A stretch of DNA of 64,000 nt from Crotalaria pallida (GCA_037953625.1 CM075651.1:150614001-150678000), one strand, 5' to 3'. Positions 23,259 to 36,367 are shown, counted from the stretch's first letter. Notes: generated by a model from the sequence alone, not told the origin. Translations and numbers: made by a program.

Positions 23259-24101
23259 TTTTATGTTGTTCATTGGTTAGAATTATGTTCACAGGGAAGA
23301 ATGTTACTATAAAGTTATATCTTCCTCATAACCATCTCAATTACTACATCAAGAAAATTTGTAAGAAAATATTGAATGCTTTTGGGCTCTTGAAGCAAAA
23401 TTGTATTTATTTGATTTAATATTATTTATTTAGTAATATATTGCCTTAGATCTTAGAGATCATCCTCTCTATTATATAAAAACTTATCCTTTTGGAGCTT
23501 CCACATCTCTTCTTTTTAAATTCCTTGAAGGAGGGCAAAACTAGGAGAATATTAATCATATAGCCTATCTATGTGGCAATTAAAAATCTTGCATAGTTGT
23601 ACACACAAAAAAAGGAAAAAAAATCTTGCATAGTTATTACCTTTTAAAATTTGAAATTTTATTTAAAAATAATAATGAGATCAAACATTCATTACTCATG
23701 ATTGAAAAAAAAAATAATAAATAGATATTAGTATATTACTCATTAATCTATGCCTTCATAATTCAGTTTCAAAATTTAAAAATCATGATCCTCATTTTCA
23801 TGACTTAAAATTTAAATAACGTTATATTGAGGATTTTTTTCTTTTCTTATTGTGATCCTATTTCTTAAATTAAGAAAGAACAAATAAGAGTAGAAAATTG
23901 ATATCGTGAGAGAAAAAAAAGAACGATTCATTATATTTCTGTTAGATTGTTAAGAATTTGATCATTTGAATTTCAATAAATAATTTTATATTTATGAATC
24001 ATTTGATTCTGATTTAATTCCAAAACAAAATAATAACAATAATTTTTTCTAAATGTCTTTTAAAAAAAATTATGCACTTGTGCATTACATAGACTCAAAA
24101 C

Positions 24102-24126
24102 TATATATATATATATATATATATAT
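24102..24126. repeat. (AT)n microsatellite
   Basis: Uninterrupted AT dinucleotide run. Confidence 0.9.
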
Positions 24127-25681
24127 AGACGGCACAGTAAGTTACAAAATATCAGATTTTGATTATTGTTTTGACATGATACATTTATTTTTATTTTTTT
24201 AAATGCACATTTCAAAAATTTTAAAAATAAGAATCCAATAATAATTATTCATCTTTCTTAATAAGATGGTAACATTTTGAAAAGTAAGAAAGTAAGGAAC
24301 ATATTTTTAATACTTTGTCTAACAAATCAATTAACCATCAACCCAGTAATTTAATGTTTTATTCATTGATTAGCCAACCACACAATATACAATTTTCAAG
24401 CATTTTTATTTATTATTATGACTTTATTTTAGAACATTTTTCCTTACATTTTTTACTTTCTTTTAAAACGGAGGGAGTATTATTTTTAAGCAGACGGTGC
24501 GTATTTGATTTGCCTTCTCTCATTAGTAATGAAAGACTTTCTTCAAAGGCATAACAACAATAATGCTTATATTTTGTGCAATGATACCCTCAGCCTATAC
24601 TCAGGGGCCTGCTTATCATTTTCTTATATTCTTATCTTTATATTGATTGCTTTGCGTGTTGGGTGATTAGAAGGAATATGATTATGGTGGGGGCATCGTA
24701 CGTATGAAGTTGAATATTAATTAAAAGTTCTCTTTACTAGCCATAAAGATAATCAATCATGTATATCACCCAAAAAAAAATAATCAATCATGTAGTTTAC
24801 ATTTTTTTTAATTAACCATGAAGGTTACATTTAATACTAATACTTTTCCAATCTTGAATAAAAAAAACTAATTATCTAGATTACAATTAATGACATTATG
24901 AATTAAAGCTGAAATAAATGAAAGGAATTTGTTTCAAAAGTAGCGAAAGCTATATATTGAATACATTATAAATAGAATATGAATTAAATAAATGATATTT
25001 TAGAAATTACAATATTTATTATATTAAAATTATTTAAAATTTGATTATATTTTAAATTAAACCACCGCTCATGAGTTTTGTTTTCCCTTTATTCAAGATC
25101 AAAGGTATTACAATAACATGGAAAATATTGTAAATGTGATAGGTTTTACTAGGCTAAGTAATCGTGTGTGGTCCATACAATTTTACTCAAATTTTAAAAA
25201 GCTTCCATAGTTTAAAAATTAAAAGTTTTATATATGTCTTTATACTTTATAAGAAAAATCAAGAAGATCCTCATAATTGAATTAATTTTATTAAATATCT
25301 TATAATTATAATTAAAAAAAAGCTCAAAAAACTTGTGATGATAAAAAAAAACTGTTGAAAACTATTAATTTTAAGTTGTAAATAGTGGGAAAATATTTCA
25401 CTACTTGTTGCTGTAGAACGTTTTCAAGTATAGGAAATTAATTACAAAAATTTAAAATTATAACAATATCGTATGGACCGAATGATTAATTTAACGGGTT
25501 ATGATGAAGAGGAAATTTTGAAAATGAATTTGTGGAATGTATGGGAAATTATTTGAGATCATGCTCACTAGTACTCTTCTCTCCTTTGCTTACACATGTT
25601 AGATAGATTATTCGACTGAGCAAATTAAAGTTGTTTATAAAAATTTGGATAGTTTATTCAACCATTTAAAAAAGTGGGTAT

Positions 25682-25687
<6 letters not shown>

Positions 25688-25717
<30 letters not shown>
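25688..25717. repeat. (AT)n microsatellite
   Basis: Uninterrupted AT dinucleotide run. Confidence 0.9.
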
Positions 25718-25721
<4 letters not shown>

Positions 25722-25892
25722 TGGATATTGAGAAGGAAACATATGTATTAATAAAATTTCGAAAATCATTTCAAGAAAATATGTAACATTAAAAGGATTG
25801 TGGATCTTAAAAAAAGAAAGGTTTAATGGTATTGGAAATGTAAAAAAAAAAAATATTTGATCATGCGAATGTTATGGTAAAAACTTTCTACA

Positions 25893-26023
25893 CAATAAAT
25901 TCCGAGCGTGTGGTTTAGTGGTAGAGATTGATCCACGCTTAAGCAAAGTCAGGTATTCGAATCCTGTCTTGTGGTGTCTACAAGCCAGCGATGAGATGAG
26001 GTCGGCGATCATGGACCAAAAAA
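25893..26023 (+). mobile_element. tRNA-derived SINE, family D
   Basis: Box A-like TGGTTTAGTGGTAGAG and box B-like GTATTCGAATCC are spaced as in a tRNA, followed by a body and a poly-A tail. The 14-bp target duplication AAAAACTTTCTACA is present at 25879-25892 and 26024-26037. Confidence 0.85.
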
Positions 26024-26669
26024 AAAAACTTTCTACATGATCGATCAATTTTCTTTTTCTTACTATATATCATTAAATATAGTTTTCTTTTGGAAACTAG
26101 AAGTTGGTATATCTATCATGACTAATAATTCTTCAATGCTGCAAACTAGTGGAGCAATAATGATGCTGATTTGTTTCTAACCGTAGATGTGACGTAAGCA
26201 AGATCCAATGGTCATGGTCTAATGGCCTATAGTTGTCACCTTCATAACCTAGCTTTATTACTCCTCCATAATAGACCTCACAAATATTATTTATTTTTAA
26301 GAACTACATATGAAGACGGTGTCGTTTGCTCCCTCTACACTAAACGTCGTCGTTTTGCATCGTCCTCGATCGTCTTCTCCCTCTGCGTTAAAAGTCCTCG
26401 TTTTCGAAGTGTTCAAGCAAACTGCTGCATAAACGCAAATTCTGATAACGAGGAAATTTTAACACAAATTCTGTTTAAGCAAAAACGCAAATTTTAGCCA
26501 AGAAATCATGGAATTTATTAATTGGCAACGAGGAAGATTACATATGAAAGTGTTTTTCTCTAACACAAGAAATAATCAAACCCCCTGAACATAATTACAT
26601 TGATAAGATTTTTTTTTCTTCAGATTTCTTGGCTAAAAAACATAAATAAGAACTGGTGTTGAAATTCGG

Positions 26670-26880
26670 GTTCTCAACTTCCATTGCACAGATTTTGGTA
26701 CACAACCCCGCTCCAAGAGTTTTAAAGAACGAATGAGCTAAGGCGTTTGAGCTGTGACCTTAAGATTTAGTGTTCACAACTTCCATTCCACAAATTTGGG
26801 TACACCATCGTCGCTCCAAGACTTTTGACATACAAATGAGTGGGTTAGATCATTTGAGGTTACACCTTATGATTTAGTTC
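26670..26880. repeat. Two-copy tandem duplication of about 105 bp
   Basis: The block starting CAACTTCCATTGCACA is repeated as CAACTTCCATTCCACA about 102 bases on; both contain a 'CGCTCCAAGA' core and end in GATTTAG. Divergence shows the duplication is old. Confidence 0.75.
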
Positions 26881-27764
26881 ACTCTATTAATGGCATATTT
26901 GTAACTTCTTATTTATGTTTTTTATTTATTTTAAATTACTTCAGTTGCTTGGGCTTTTTTTGCAAATTAAATACACTTGTTTACCTTTTTCAGCAGATGA
27001 AAACCATGACCGTTGGATATTGCTTAGTCACATCTACAGTCAGAAACAAATCAGCATCACTGTTGCTTCACTAGTTTGCAGCATTGAAGAATTAGTCATC
27101 TATCATTATTCTATCATCTTTAGATTCCGTTAGACGAGAGTCTCTCTGAACCGGGAAGCTATTTTACTACGGAAAATGTTAAATTGTCCTTTGTGCCAAA
27201 GATTAAAAAAAATTAAAAGTAATTTTTGTATTAAAAAGTGACAAATTTATTACTTTGAAAATTTTAAACATAATACATGATGTGATACTATTCAAGTCTG
27301 GACCATTCACAACATAATGTAACTAGCTCTAGACCATTCATAATATGGTGTGACTAAGCTAAGTTATTTGTTTGGTACATAAAATTCAGGTCTTTGCTGA
27401 AAGGGAAACAAGCATGTACTTTGTTGACTTTGGTTAGTATAAAGTTAAATATGGTTTGTTGATTGTGTAAATAAACTTTAGACCTACAAAACATAAAAAT
27501 CAAAAATGAAATGATTATTTGGTCCATATACGATGAAATAATGTATCCTAGCTTAGAAAATTAGCAATTTATCCTAATGAATTCAAAATTTGGGATGATA
27601 AACTAAACTTTAATTTTCAATCTATTATGCTTAATACTAAGTAATTCAAAAAGAAGTTCCCTTTTTTTTTTTGTCCTTGATTTTTGTTAAGCTAATAAAA
27701 GAGAACTTTTTTCACGAAAGAAAAAAAGTTATTTTATTATTTATATAGTGATATACTCCTTCCG

Positions 27765-27795
<31 letters not shown>

Positions 27796-29815
27796 TACAT
27801 TTTAGAAGAATTTTTTAATTTAATTTATAAGTCATTTTGTATTTTTTAGAAATTATTTATTGCACTTTTCTCTTACTTGTCATTTCTTCAATAATGTGAC
27901 ATTAATGAAATTTTTAATGCAAATTAAGAGAGTAAAATTTTTAAAGTTTCAAAAATGTAATTACCCTTTTTGATTCATGCAATGTAATCAAATATGACTT
28001 ATAAATAAAATTCGAAAAGAATATATAATTGTACTTGTGACGTAATTTTTGTTTAGTACGAGTATCAAAGCTGTGTCGTCATGCTTAATAGCTTGTGACT
28101 GCTGCTGAACGCCTCCAAACGTTGTCCTCTGCTCCTCGTTTGGCAGGGAATTGAAGCTGTAATTTAGTAGTTTTACACTAATATTATTTTAATATTATGT
28201 TAGAAAATACATTTCCGCCTTTTCAAACTAACACAATCAGTTTTAGCTTCATTTTTTTTCTTCTTTCTTTTTTTTTTCCCCTTCTTTCCATTACTTCAAT
28301 TCAGGCTATATTTTTTTTAATAAATGCATTTTCCAGCCAACACATGAAGATTAATGATCTCTTTCAAAATGTAAAAATTAATGAATTAAATTTTGTTTAT
28401 ACTAATATAGTTTTTCACCTATCTAAATAAACTAATAGTATACTCTTTCCTTCTCATACATATGACATGAATTGAATCTCTAATATCATAATTAAATAAT
28501 CCAATCATTTATATCAAATGTGTTGAGCTTGTTGGTAATTTGGGCTATTTTCACTGTGTCGTTTTTCATTGTCTAAATATTATTACCATACAAAAGGAAG
28601 ACTTCTTGGAATCTCGTGCATATCCATGCATGAGCATGTATAAGTTAGATTCTATTTTCACCTAGTAATGATTTTAGATACTTATATGAAGAGATTCCTA
28701 CACAACTTAATTTACACATAAGATGTTAACACTTGTTGTTCATGTTCTTTTACTTTATTTTTTAAATTAAAAAATGACAAGTATCAAAATCTTATATGTA
28801 AACTCATGTATAGATAGACTTATTTATGTAAATCTATTAATATTTTTCATTTTCACCTGCCTTGCCATGCCTTTTAAGGTTCCAACAGCCTGAAGTGACC
28901 CAGCGATGACTGAATACTTGTGTCCCCCTCTTTGATTTTTTTTCCTTACCAAACTATTCTTTTAAAATTATCAGACAAAAACAATTTTAATTTCTACGGA
29001 TATCAATACTTTTTCAAATTTGTTTATCTTATACACAAGATGTGTCGGTTAAGAAAAATGATGTTAATCATAATATTTCAATTTTTTTTAGAGTGCAAAA
29101 AAAAAAAATTGCATTGATACTGCACCTGCAGCAGCTCTAGTTTTTCTATCAATCAGCATATATAGTATACAGTAGTAACTTTGATGAAGAAATCCGTCCT
29201 TTTTTTAAGAAATATAAAAATCCTCAATATCCCTCACTCAAAAAAAAAAAAAAAAAAAAGAAAGAAAGAAAGAAATTAATCTCCCAGAACATAGTCGAAC
29301 ACTTAAGTTGGAACCCTTGTCAACAATGGTTATTTCCACTCACATGAATGTTGCTAGAATTGCAACTAACATGTCCACATGATCAAGGGACTTGAATTCA
29401 TTCCACCACGGAATTAATCTAAAACGTGATATTGATAATTTATCATTCCATGTTTGATGATATACATTCAAGATAAATAGAACAAGAGGAATAAAATCGA
29501 TTTGGATCTTTTAACTCGATTTTTGAGTGATTTTTTTTTTAACTTAGTTTTTTTAATCGTTGGATTATTTTAGATTTTTTTATAAAAATCTAAACCATTA
29601 AAAGAATCCAGTAATTCAAAATTATGAGTTAAAAAGATGTTGAGTTTGAGGATCCAAATCCGGATCGGAAGGAAAAAAAAAACTTGTGATAGATTGGAAT
29701 TCTCATTTGATTCTATGTAGTTTTCCACTTTCTAGTCTTTCTTTTTCATATCTTTTGCGATGTAAAGAAACCTTAAGTAGTGCATGCATATGCTTCTATT
29801 TATGAATAAATAAGA
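26881..29815. other. AT-rich intergenic stretch
   Basis: No gene is supported. Contains an (AT)n tract near 27772-27796 next to a MITE-like left end (ACTCCTTCCGATC), a poly-A/(GAAA)n tract near 29240-29275, and otherwise unstructured AT-rich DNA. Short open frames lack coding bias and splice partners. Confidence 0.5.
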
Positions 29816-29839
29816 GAAAATGGTCTATTTGATTCCCAA

Positions 29840-29935
29840 AAGATACATGTGGCATTCGTTTAGTCCCCGAAAGATTTGTGGCATTCATTTAGTCCCTCAA
29901 AGTTCATAATGGTATCGATTTAGTCCCTCCGTTAA
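29840..29935. repeat. Three diverged copies of a TTTAGTCCC-containing unit
   Basis: TTTAGTCCC recurs three times with related spacers (GGCATTCGTTTAGTCCC, GGCATTCATTTAGTCCC, GGTATCGATTTAGTCCC). This layout is common at the ends of foldback transposons, but I cannot find a matching right end. Confidence 0.6.
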
Positions 29936-30439
29936 TAATTCTGTTAGTCAATATTTTGACTGCCACGTGTCACATTTTAATTGGTTATCTCTGGTGAACA
30001 TATTTAGACACGAACCACATGATTATTCCCTCATAAAATCTCAACCGTTGCTTATATCTGACGGTCCAAATTTAAAAATGAAAAATAAAATAATAAAACT
30101 ATATTTAATATTGTTAAAAAATAATAAAAATTCAGAAAAATATTAAAAATTCAGAAAAGTTTTATAAAAATCTGTAAAATATTTTTTTAAAAAATACCAA
30201 TTTTTTTATATTTTAATAGTAAATAAAAATTTCAGAAAATAATAAAAAATTTAGAAAATATTTTAAAAAATCTGTAAAATAATTACGAAAATTATGAAAA
30301 AATTGTAAAATATTCATAAAAGTTTTATAAAAATCTGTGAAATATTTTTTGAAAAAATACCTATTTTTTTATATTTTAAAAGTTAATAAAAAATTCATAA
30401 AATAATAAAAAATTAAGAAATTTTTTAAAAAATCTGTAA

Positions 30440-31010
30440 AATATTTTCGAAAATTATGAAAAAATTGCCTTTCCTTTTTCTAAATATTTATAACATAATA
30501 AATTTTTTTTTAAATTATGCAAATATATTTTTTAAAAATTCTGAAAATTATAAGAAATACATAACTATATTTTTAAAAAAATTGTAAAGAATTTGAATTT
30601 TTTTTTGTTTTATTATAATATAAAAAGTAATAGAATATTTGTAAAAAAAAGAAAAGTTTTTTAAAACCAATAAAAATATTATAAAAATATTATAAAAAAT
30701 ACAGAAAAATAATTAAAAAATAAGAAAAGTTTTATAAAACCATTAAACTATTTTAAAATTTTTAAAAGGAGATTTAGTTTATAAAATATTTAAAAAGAAA
30801 TATTAAATTTTCAGATTTTTTTTATAAAATTTTTTACCGATTTTTTTAAAATTATATTTATTTATTTCTAATAATTTTCAGAATTTTTAAAAAATATATT
30901 TACATGTTTTTTAAAATTTTTATGACTTTTTTAAATCATTATTTTTTATTATGTTATAAATATTTAAAAAAAGGAAAGACAATTTTTTATAATTTTCGTA
31001 ATTATTTTTT
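30440..31010. repeat. Large AT-rich inverted repeat
   Basis: Left arm about 30440-30580 and right arm about 30860-31005 pair imperfectly: TTGCCTTTCCTTTTTCTAAA pairs with a complement near 30970 (AAAAAAAGGAAAGACAA), and ATTATAACATAATA-like sequence is mirrored. The loop of about 280 bp is nearly pure A/T. Part of a longer repetitive block from about 30060. Confidence 0.65.
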
Positions 31011-32045
31011 ATAAATAATTACGAAATGACATGTGATATATAAACTTTTTGACTTTGTGCAACATGATCAAGTTACTTGTGAATTTGGTCAGAAAATTTC
31101 TTTCTAAAAGTACCCCAACTAATTCGTTAGGCAAACACGAGACAAAGATGGATATATTATCATGTTTGGTGTGGAATCTTTTCGGGGTTTTCTTCAGTCA
31201 TCAGTCTACTTTTGATTCCAAATAAGATTTTCTATATATCTGTGATTGGGATATATGAGAAACTAGCAAAAAAATCCCTTGATTTTATTCTAGGCAATAT
31301 GCATCACGGGGATGAGGAATAAGAGGTCCACTACTACTGTGGATAAAATATTAATTAATGAAAGTGTGAAAAAATTTATCGGTTCGATTAACTAAGAGGT
31401 TATTGAGTAATGACAGAACAATAATACAAGCACTGAAATCAGATTTGAAGAATAATGATTCTTTATTTAGCAAATAGGCACCAACGATTTGGCTAAGGAT
31501 CGAATCACTACTACTGGTTGTGTATGTGGATATATTATTTGGTTGGTTAATGATATTTAGGATATGATCCATTAACCCTACAAACATGATTAAGATGCTA
31601 TGAATTACTAGATCTTTAACATCATTAAATTATTTTTTTTTGGCTCTTTAACATCATTAATTAGTTGGATGTTGACATGCTAAAAATTTCGATCAAATGC
31701 TGCCTTATTTCTATAGATTCGATCAGATCATCAGACTATTTGACTAATAACCCTGGGTTACATTCTGTGTGTGTTTTTTTTTTTTTTTTTCCACCGAGAG
31801 TTCTATATGATCGAAGTGAATTTGGCTTCTAGCAATAAAATTTATATTTGTGTTTTTCTCGAATGTGTACCTAAGGATATATTTGTACTTATTCACACAC
31901 ACACAAAAAAACCCAGCTTATTATCGATAAACAACAAGTTTGCGTAAAAAAAAATATTAAACATGGATATGTTGATACATGAATTTTATAAATACATCAA
32001 TTTTTTTATGTTGTTATACCTCTTATGTCTTTAAATATAAACACT

Positions 32046-32302
32046 AGTTAATGCTTTGGTCTTGTCTCTTTTTATAAATTCATATTCCAATTTTCAATAA
32101 CATTAATTATTTCTTTTTCACAAACATACATATTTACTTAATACAATATTTTTTAGAGTTTCAATGATAATTATAGGGGTAATTTTAAAAAATTATACTA
32201 AATATTATCAATTCCAATGCTACTAACAATATTAACTAATTTTTTTAATCCCCATATTAAGCTACTTCGAGTGCTAATATTTAAAGGCGAAAGGAGCAAT
32301 AA
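32046..32302. mobile_element. Stowaway-like MITE remnant (family S2)
   Basis: The interior has the S2 signature (ATAATTATAGGGGTAATTTT); the terminal repeats are strongly decayed (right end AGGCGAAAGGAG). Confidence 0.5.
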
Positions 32303-32509
32303 CTTTTGTTTATCTAAAAATTTGAGATTTTTTTAAAAAAAAGTTTTTTTTAAAAAAATAAATTTAAAGACGAACCAAAGCAATAAAAACTGAGTGTTAA
32401 TTTTAATCAAAATCCTTTATGGTTCTGGTTTAGTCATTTAATTGTTTGGATAGTTCGTTAAACCAAACTGAATTTATATATCAAAAACTAGTTTTTTTTT
32501 CGTATTTCT

Positions 32510-32684
32510 TGTGAATCACCGGTATCCCCACCGATATCCCTTGAGATTAATCTGGAGCGAGCTGCGTGGTTGGCTCTCCCAGCCAGATTTTTTAGTGCCA
32601 ATGGAACCCGGGGCTACTAGCATCCGTGTCTCATTCCCAAAATTTCAGTTGAGCCCTTACACCAACTGAACCAAGTTACTTTAA
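32510..32684 (-). mobile_element. tRNA-derived SINE, family A, diverged
   Basis: The minus strand reads TTGGTTCAGTTGGTGTAAG as box A and a worn box B (GGGTTCCATTGGC), followed by sequence parallel to the family A copy at 3278 (ATCTGG.., GAGCCAACCACGCA..). An exact target duplication was not found. Confidence 0.75.
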
Positions 32685-32712
32685 ACCAGGCCAGGATTGA
32701 AATTTGCCCCAT

Positions 32713-32715
<3 letters not shown>

Positions 32716-32753
<38 letters not shown>
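32716..32753. repeat. (AT)n microsatellite
   Basis: Long uninterrupted AT dinucleotide run. Confidence 0.92.
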
Positions 32754-32756
<3 letters not shown>

Positions 32757-32759
32757 CCC

Positions 32760-34030
32760 CAAATGCACAAATGAACAGAAAAAAAGTATGGAAAGGAGAA
32801 GTGAGCCATATAAAAATGTATCTACGTGTACAGCTATGTTTTTAGCTCCGGTTAAACCATGACAAACAGGTGATAATACGTGGCTAAGTCAGTTATAAAT
32901 TTATAATGCTAGGGGTGGCTAAATGTTAGTCCCAATAATTTTTTTTTTTTTTTTTTTTTTGAGGAATCATCAATATCTAATTGATACGGAGGAAGTCACT
33001 AGAAAAACAAAAAAGGCAACGTAAAAGAAGAAAAATTGTGCATGTGACCCACGAAAGAATGTATAGAGAATGTTAAATATAGCTTTGTTAGGGGTTCCTA
33101 TAATAGGATAGACAATCGGTCATTATATTGCTGATGTATTTACCTCTCTCTTTCTCTCCCCTATAATTAACTCGCTCATTGAATTTTTAACTTTTTTTTT
33201 TTTAATATAATGTAATTGCTAATTTCTTGTTTCATTAGCTGTGTCATTTTCAATTTTCTACGAGCTACAGGATCATGACTCATTCCGTGCGTATGGCCCT
33301 GCCTGTCAATCACTTTTTTTGGCCCTGCACTGAATATGAATCCCAAGCAAGGCCTCCCCGATTTAGTACCCTACTACAGAATGTCTTCTTTATAGTATAG
33401 GGTATAGTCCTCTGCTGTAAAGGGTGATTGTTATTTGTTAGTACGGGGCTTCCTTTAGATTTGTAGTCCAAGTCATTGGATAGGTTAATTATATGCGAGG
33501 TTTGAAAATTTCAGTAAACTTACTTAAAAAAAGTTTTTTACATTATTAGTTATCATTCATCATTCATCTACTTATGATTATTGATTTTTAAATAAAAATA
33601 ATATAAATGAATATACTAATGATATAAAAAACTTTACATCATCGATGAACCATCTATTTTTTTAAATATATGTGGAATTAAGTAGGGATGTGTATAACTA
33701 AATTTTTTTTTCCGTGGGATATTAGGAGAATAAATCACATAAAATTTGGCATCATATCTCCATTAAAAACCTAACTGTATTAAGTTTATGCTTCTTTCGA
33801 GTTTCAATTTTTCTACTCATATTTTCATTAACTCTTTGTTTTTCCTCTATTTCACTCACTCTTGAAATACCAAGCACATGATAATCACATCATTATTAAT
33901 TTTTTTGGTAGTTTATTCTTCTTACTTTTGGTTTTCATGTTTAATTAATGAAGGATTTGGATTTTTAAAATAAGTTTATTTCTATTTATCACCTTCACCT
34001 TGACATACTCCTTATCGGCTGAAATAGTAC
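32760..34030. other. Intergenic stretch with a weak foldback
   Basis: Around 33520-33650 AAGTTTTTTACATTATTAG faces a complementary ATATAAAAAACTTTACATC. A similar arrangement recurs at 60975-61095, suggesting a small MITE family. Otherwise no gene or RNA is recognised; a poly-T tract lies at 32938-32960. Confidence 0.45.
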
Positions 34031-34042
34031 GGATATTAATAT

Positions 34043-34702
34043 GCGGTTACTAACATGCAACCTAAAATTAGATGGTTGCTATGCAATCTTATATTAAGCA
34101 AATAAGAAGTTGACACATAAGACATGTGTGCCATGTCATTTCTTGAAACAGTCAAATATAGTTTTTACAATTTAGTCCAACATAAAAAGTAAATTAATTT
34201 AATTTAGTCTTTTGTACCTATTGGCAAATTATAATTTTTAATTATAAAAAAAATTATTAAAAAAATAATAAAAGTTGCTAAGAAGTACTGCCCCTTCTTA
34301 AATGGAAGTCCCACATTGTCTGCTTCATAATATATGGCATGGTTTAAATACCAGTTGAGCTACTCCTCTCATTGTCAATTGGTTTTGAGATGAAACTTTA
34401 ACATGGTATCAGAGCCAGTTGGTTTTGAGATGGAACCTTAACAAGAAGAAGGGGCAGTACTTCTTTGCAACTTTTATTTTTTTTTTATAATGTTTTTTAA
34501 AATTAAAAATTATAATTTGTCAATAGGTACAAAGGACTAAATGAAATTAATTTACTTTTTATGTTGGACTAAATTGTAAAAATTATATTTGACTGCTTCA
34601 AGAAATGACATGACACACATGTCTTATGTGTCAACTTCTTATTTGCTTAATATAAGGTTGCATAACAACCATTTAATTTTAGGTTGCATATTAGAAATCT
34701 CC
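34043..34702. mobile_element. Mutator-like foldback MITE, copy 2, with TRIM remnant at its centre
   Basis: The arms (34043-34298 and 34446-34702) are near-complete reverse complements over about 250 bp. Outer ends read GCGGTTACTAACATGCAACC and, reversed, GGAGATTTCTAATATGCAACC. Exact 9-bp duplications TATTAATAT flank it (34034-34042 and 34703-34711). The inner arm shares TACCTAT.GACAAATTATAA-type sequence with copy 1 at 1277. Both arms keep the segment containing CATGTGTGCCATGTCATTTC that copy 1 has lost from one arm. Confidence 0.85.
34302..34443 (+). mobile_element. TRIM-like LTR retroelement remnant
   Basis: A 102-bp LTR-like segment (TGGAAGTCCCACATTG ... TTTAACA) is followed directly by TGGTATCAGAGCC (34404-34416), the standard plant methionine-tRNA primer-binding site, then by 26 bp matching the LTR 3' end (TTGGTTTTGAGATG..TTAACA). 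This is the structure of a terminal-repeat retrotransposon in miniature with almost the whole interior and second LTR deleted. It has no coding capacity. Confidence 0.75.
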
Positions 34703-34814
34703 TATTAATATTCCTTTTCATAATTATCACTTCAAATAATGTGTACCTCTCCTACCTCTAATGAAACTCTTTTTATACACTGAGTATAACTTTTTTTAGG
34801 TGGTAAAGTACCAT

Positions 34815-34872
34815 TGATCTAATATAGGATTGCATAACAACAATTCAAAATTAGGTTGTACACTAGAAATAT
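34815..34872. repeat. Fragment of one arm of the foldback family
   Basis: CTAATATAGGATTGCATAAC followed by an ATTAGGTTG..ACTAGAAAT segment parallels the right end of the element at 34043-34702. Confidence 0.6.
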
Positions 34873-35010
34873 TTTTTTATTATTATCATAAATAAATGTG
34901 TTTCGTAAACTTTTGACTACGTTTTTTTTCCTGTATATAATTTTTTTTACATTGTGTAACAAATTAAACTTCTTACCTTTATATATATTCCTACTATTGC
35001 TATATATAGA

Positions 35011-35902
35011 TAGGATGAAAATAGGTTGGGACGACTTATAGGGATCTATTACCAGGTTTATAATAGGCTAGGTCAGGTCATATCAGCCTTTTTTAATAAA
35101 CAGGTGGTTAGTCTTAAACTATAAAAAGCCTAATTAACTTAATTAAGGTAGATTTAAGTGTTTTTAAAAACCTATAAAGCCTAATAATAGGCCGGCATAT
35201 ATAATTTTTTTATATACTTAATTATATATTTAATATATTTATATCAATTTTTTAGATATATTAAAATTTTGTGGCCTATATAAAGACTTGCCTATTGAGT
35301 TATTGGCCTATTTAAAAGTCTTGTAATACGATAAGCTTTTACATACTCCATACTTATCACATGGTGTTTAGAATCATGTACTACAGCTTTTTGGGCTTAT
35401 TAGATGTACGTTGATCTATTTTTGAAAGTTTATTCGAAGTAGGTTTGTTAGATCCCTAACTTATTTGGAAGTGTTATTGTATAATACTCCCTCCCGTTTG
35501 AAATATAGGAAAAAAATTTCACTTTTATTAAGAAAGTTAGTTGATTCTTTAATTTTCTCAATTTATATAAAAAAAGAGTATTTTAAGAAAGTAGGATTGT
35601 GAATAAAACAAAAGACTATTTTAAAAAAGTAGCATTGAGAATGAAACAAAATTTAAGAAAGTTGATTACTTTTTCTCACATTTTAAACCAAAAGAATAAT
35701 ATGTTTTTCTTATATTTCAAACAATGAGAGAGTAAGCTTTTAATAAGCCAGTAAGACTTAAAATAGGTCAATCTTAGGCCTAAAAATTGGTTTATAATAG
35801 ATAAATAGGTCAGACTTATGTCTAAAAAATAGGCTTGTTAATAAAACAAGTCAAACTTATTTATCAATAGGCTTGGCTCGACCTAGCCTATTTTCGCTTC
35901 TA
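35011..35902. mobile_element. hAT-like non-autonomous element with a nested MITE
   Basis: The left end TAGGATGAAAATAGGTTGGG and the reversed right end TAGAAGCGAAAATAGGCTAG form terminal repeats; subterminal copies of AGGCCTA/TAGGCTA-type motifs recur inside. The 8-bp flanks (TATATAGA, TTTATATG) match poorly, so the target duplication is decayed. No transposase is seen. Confidence 0.65.
35487..35732. mobile_element. Stowaway-like MITE (family S5) nested in the hAT-like element
   Basis: The left end CTCCCTCCCGTTTGAAATAT and right end ATATTTCAAACAATGAGAGAG are inverted and flanked by TA. The interior repeats AAGAAAGTTAG- and GTAGCATTGAGAATG-type segments shared with 58430-58700. Confidence 0.75.
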
Positions 35903-36367
35903 TTTATATGTCATGTGAAACTACATTATACAAGTCAATAAAGATAATTACATTCCTTTAAACTTTAAAAAGAACTTTAATATTACAATTTTATCCTCTT
36001 AACTTGCATTAAAAATTTCATAATTATTATTTTACATTAATGAACAGAAAACAAATAAGAGAAAAAATTAATAAATCACTCATAAAAATATAAATTAACT
36101 TATAAATAAGATCAATTTTTTTTTTCTAAAAAACATCGAATATTAAATTTCTCCTGTTCAATGCAATAAGTGAGATTTGTATACAACTCTATATAAAAAA
36201 TATATCGAATTTTTAAATCGCGAGGATAAGAACCCAAAACTATTAAATCAGTAAAGTTGAGTTGGGCTAAAAGGTTAGCTCATCAATACTTGGTCCTCTT
36301 GATTTTTATTTTTTTTGGTGTACTGGTCCTCTTGATTTTATATATATGAACCGAACTTGGTTCAGTT

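Larger units (their letters stand above)
23259..25877. other. AT-rich intergenic stretch
   Basis: Holds the downstream region of RAB3GAP1, an (AT)n tract at 24102-24126, a single MITE-type right end (AAAACGGAGGGAGTA near 24467) whose left partner I could not define, and an (AT)n tract at 25688-25717. No coding frame is supported. Confidence 0.55.
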
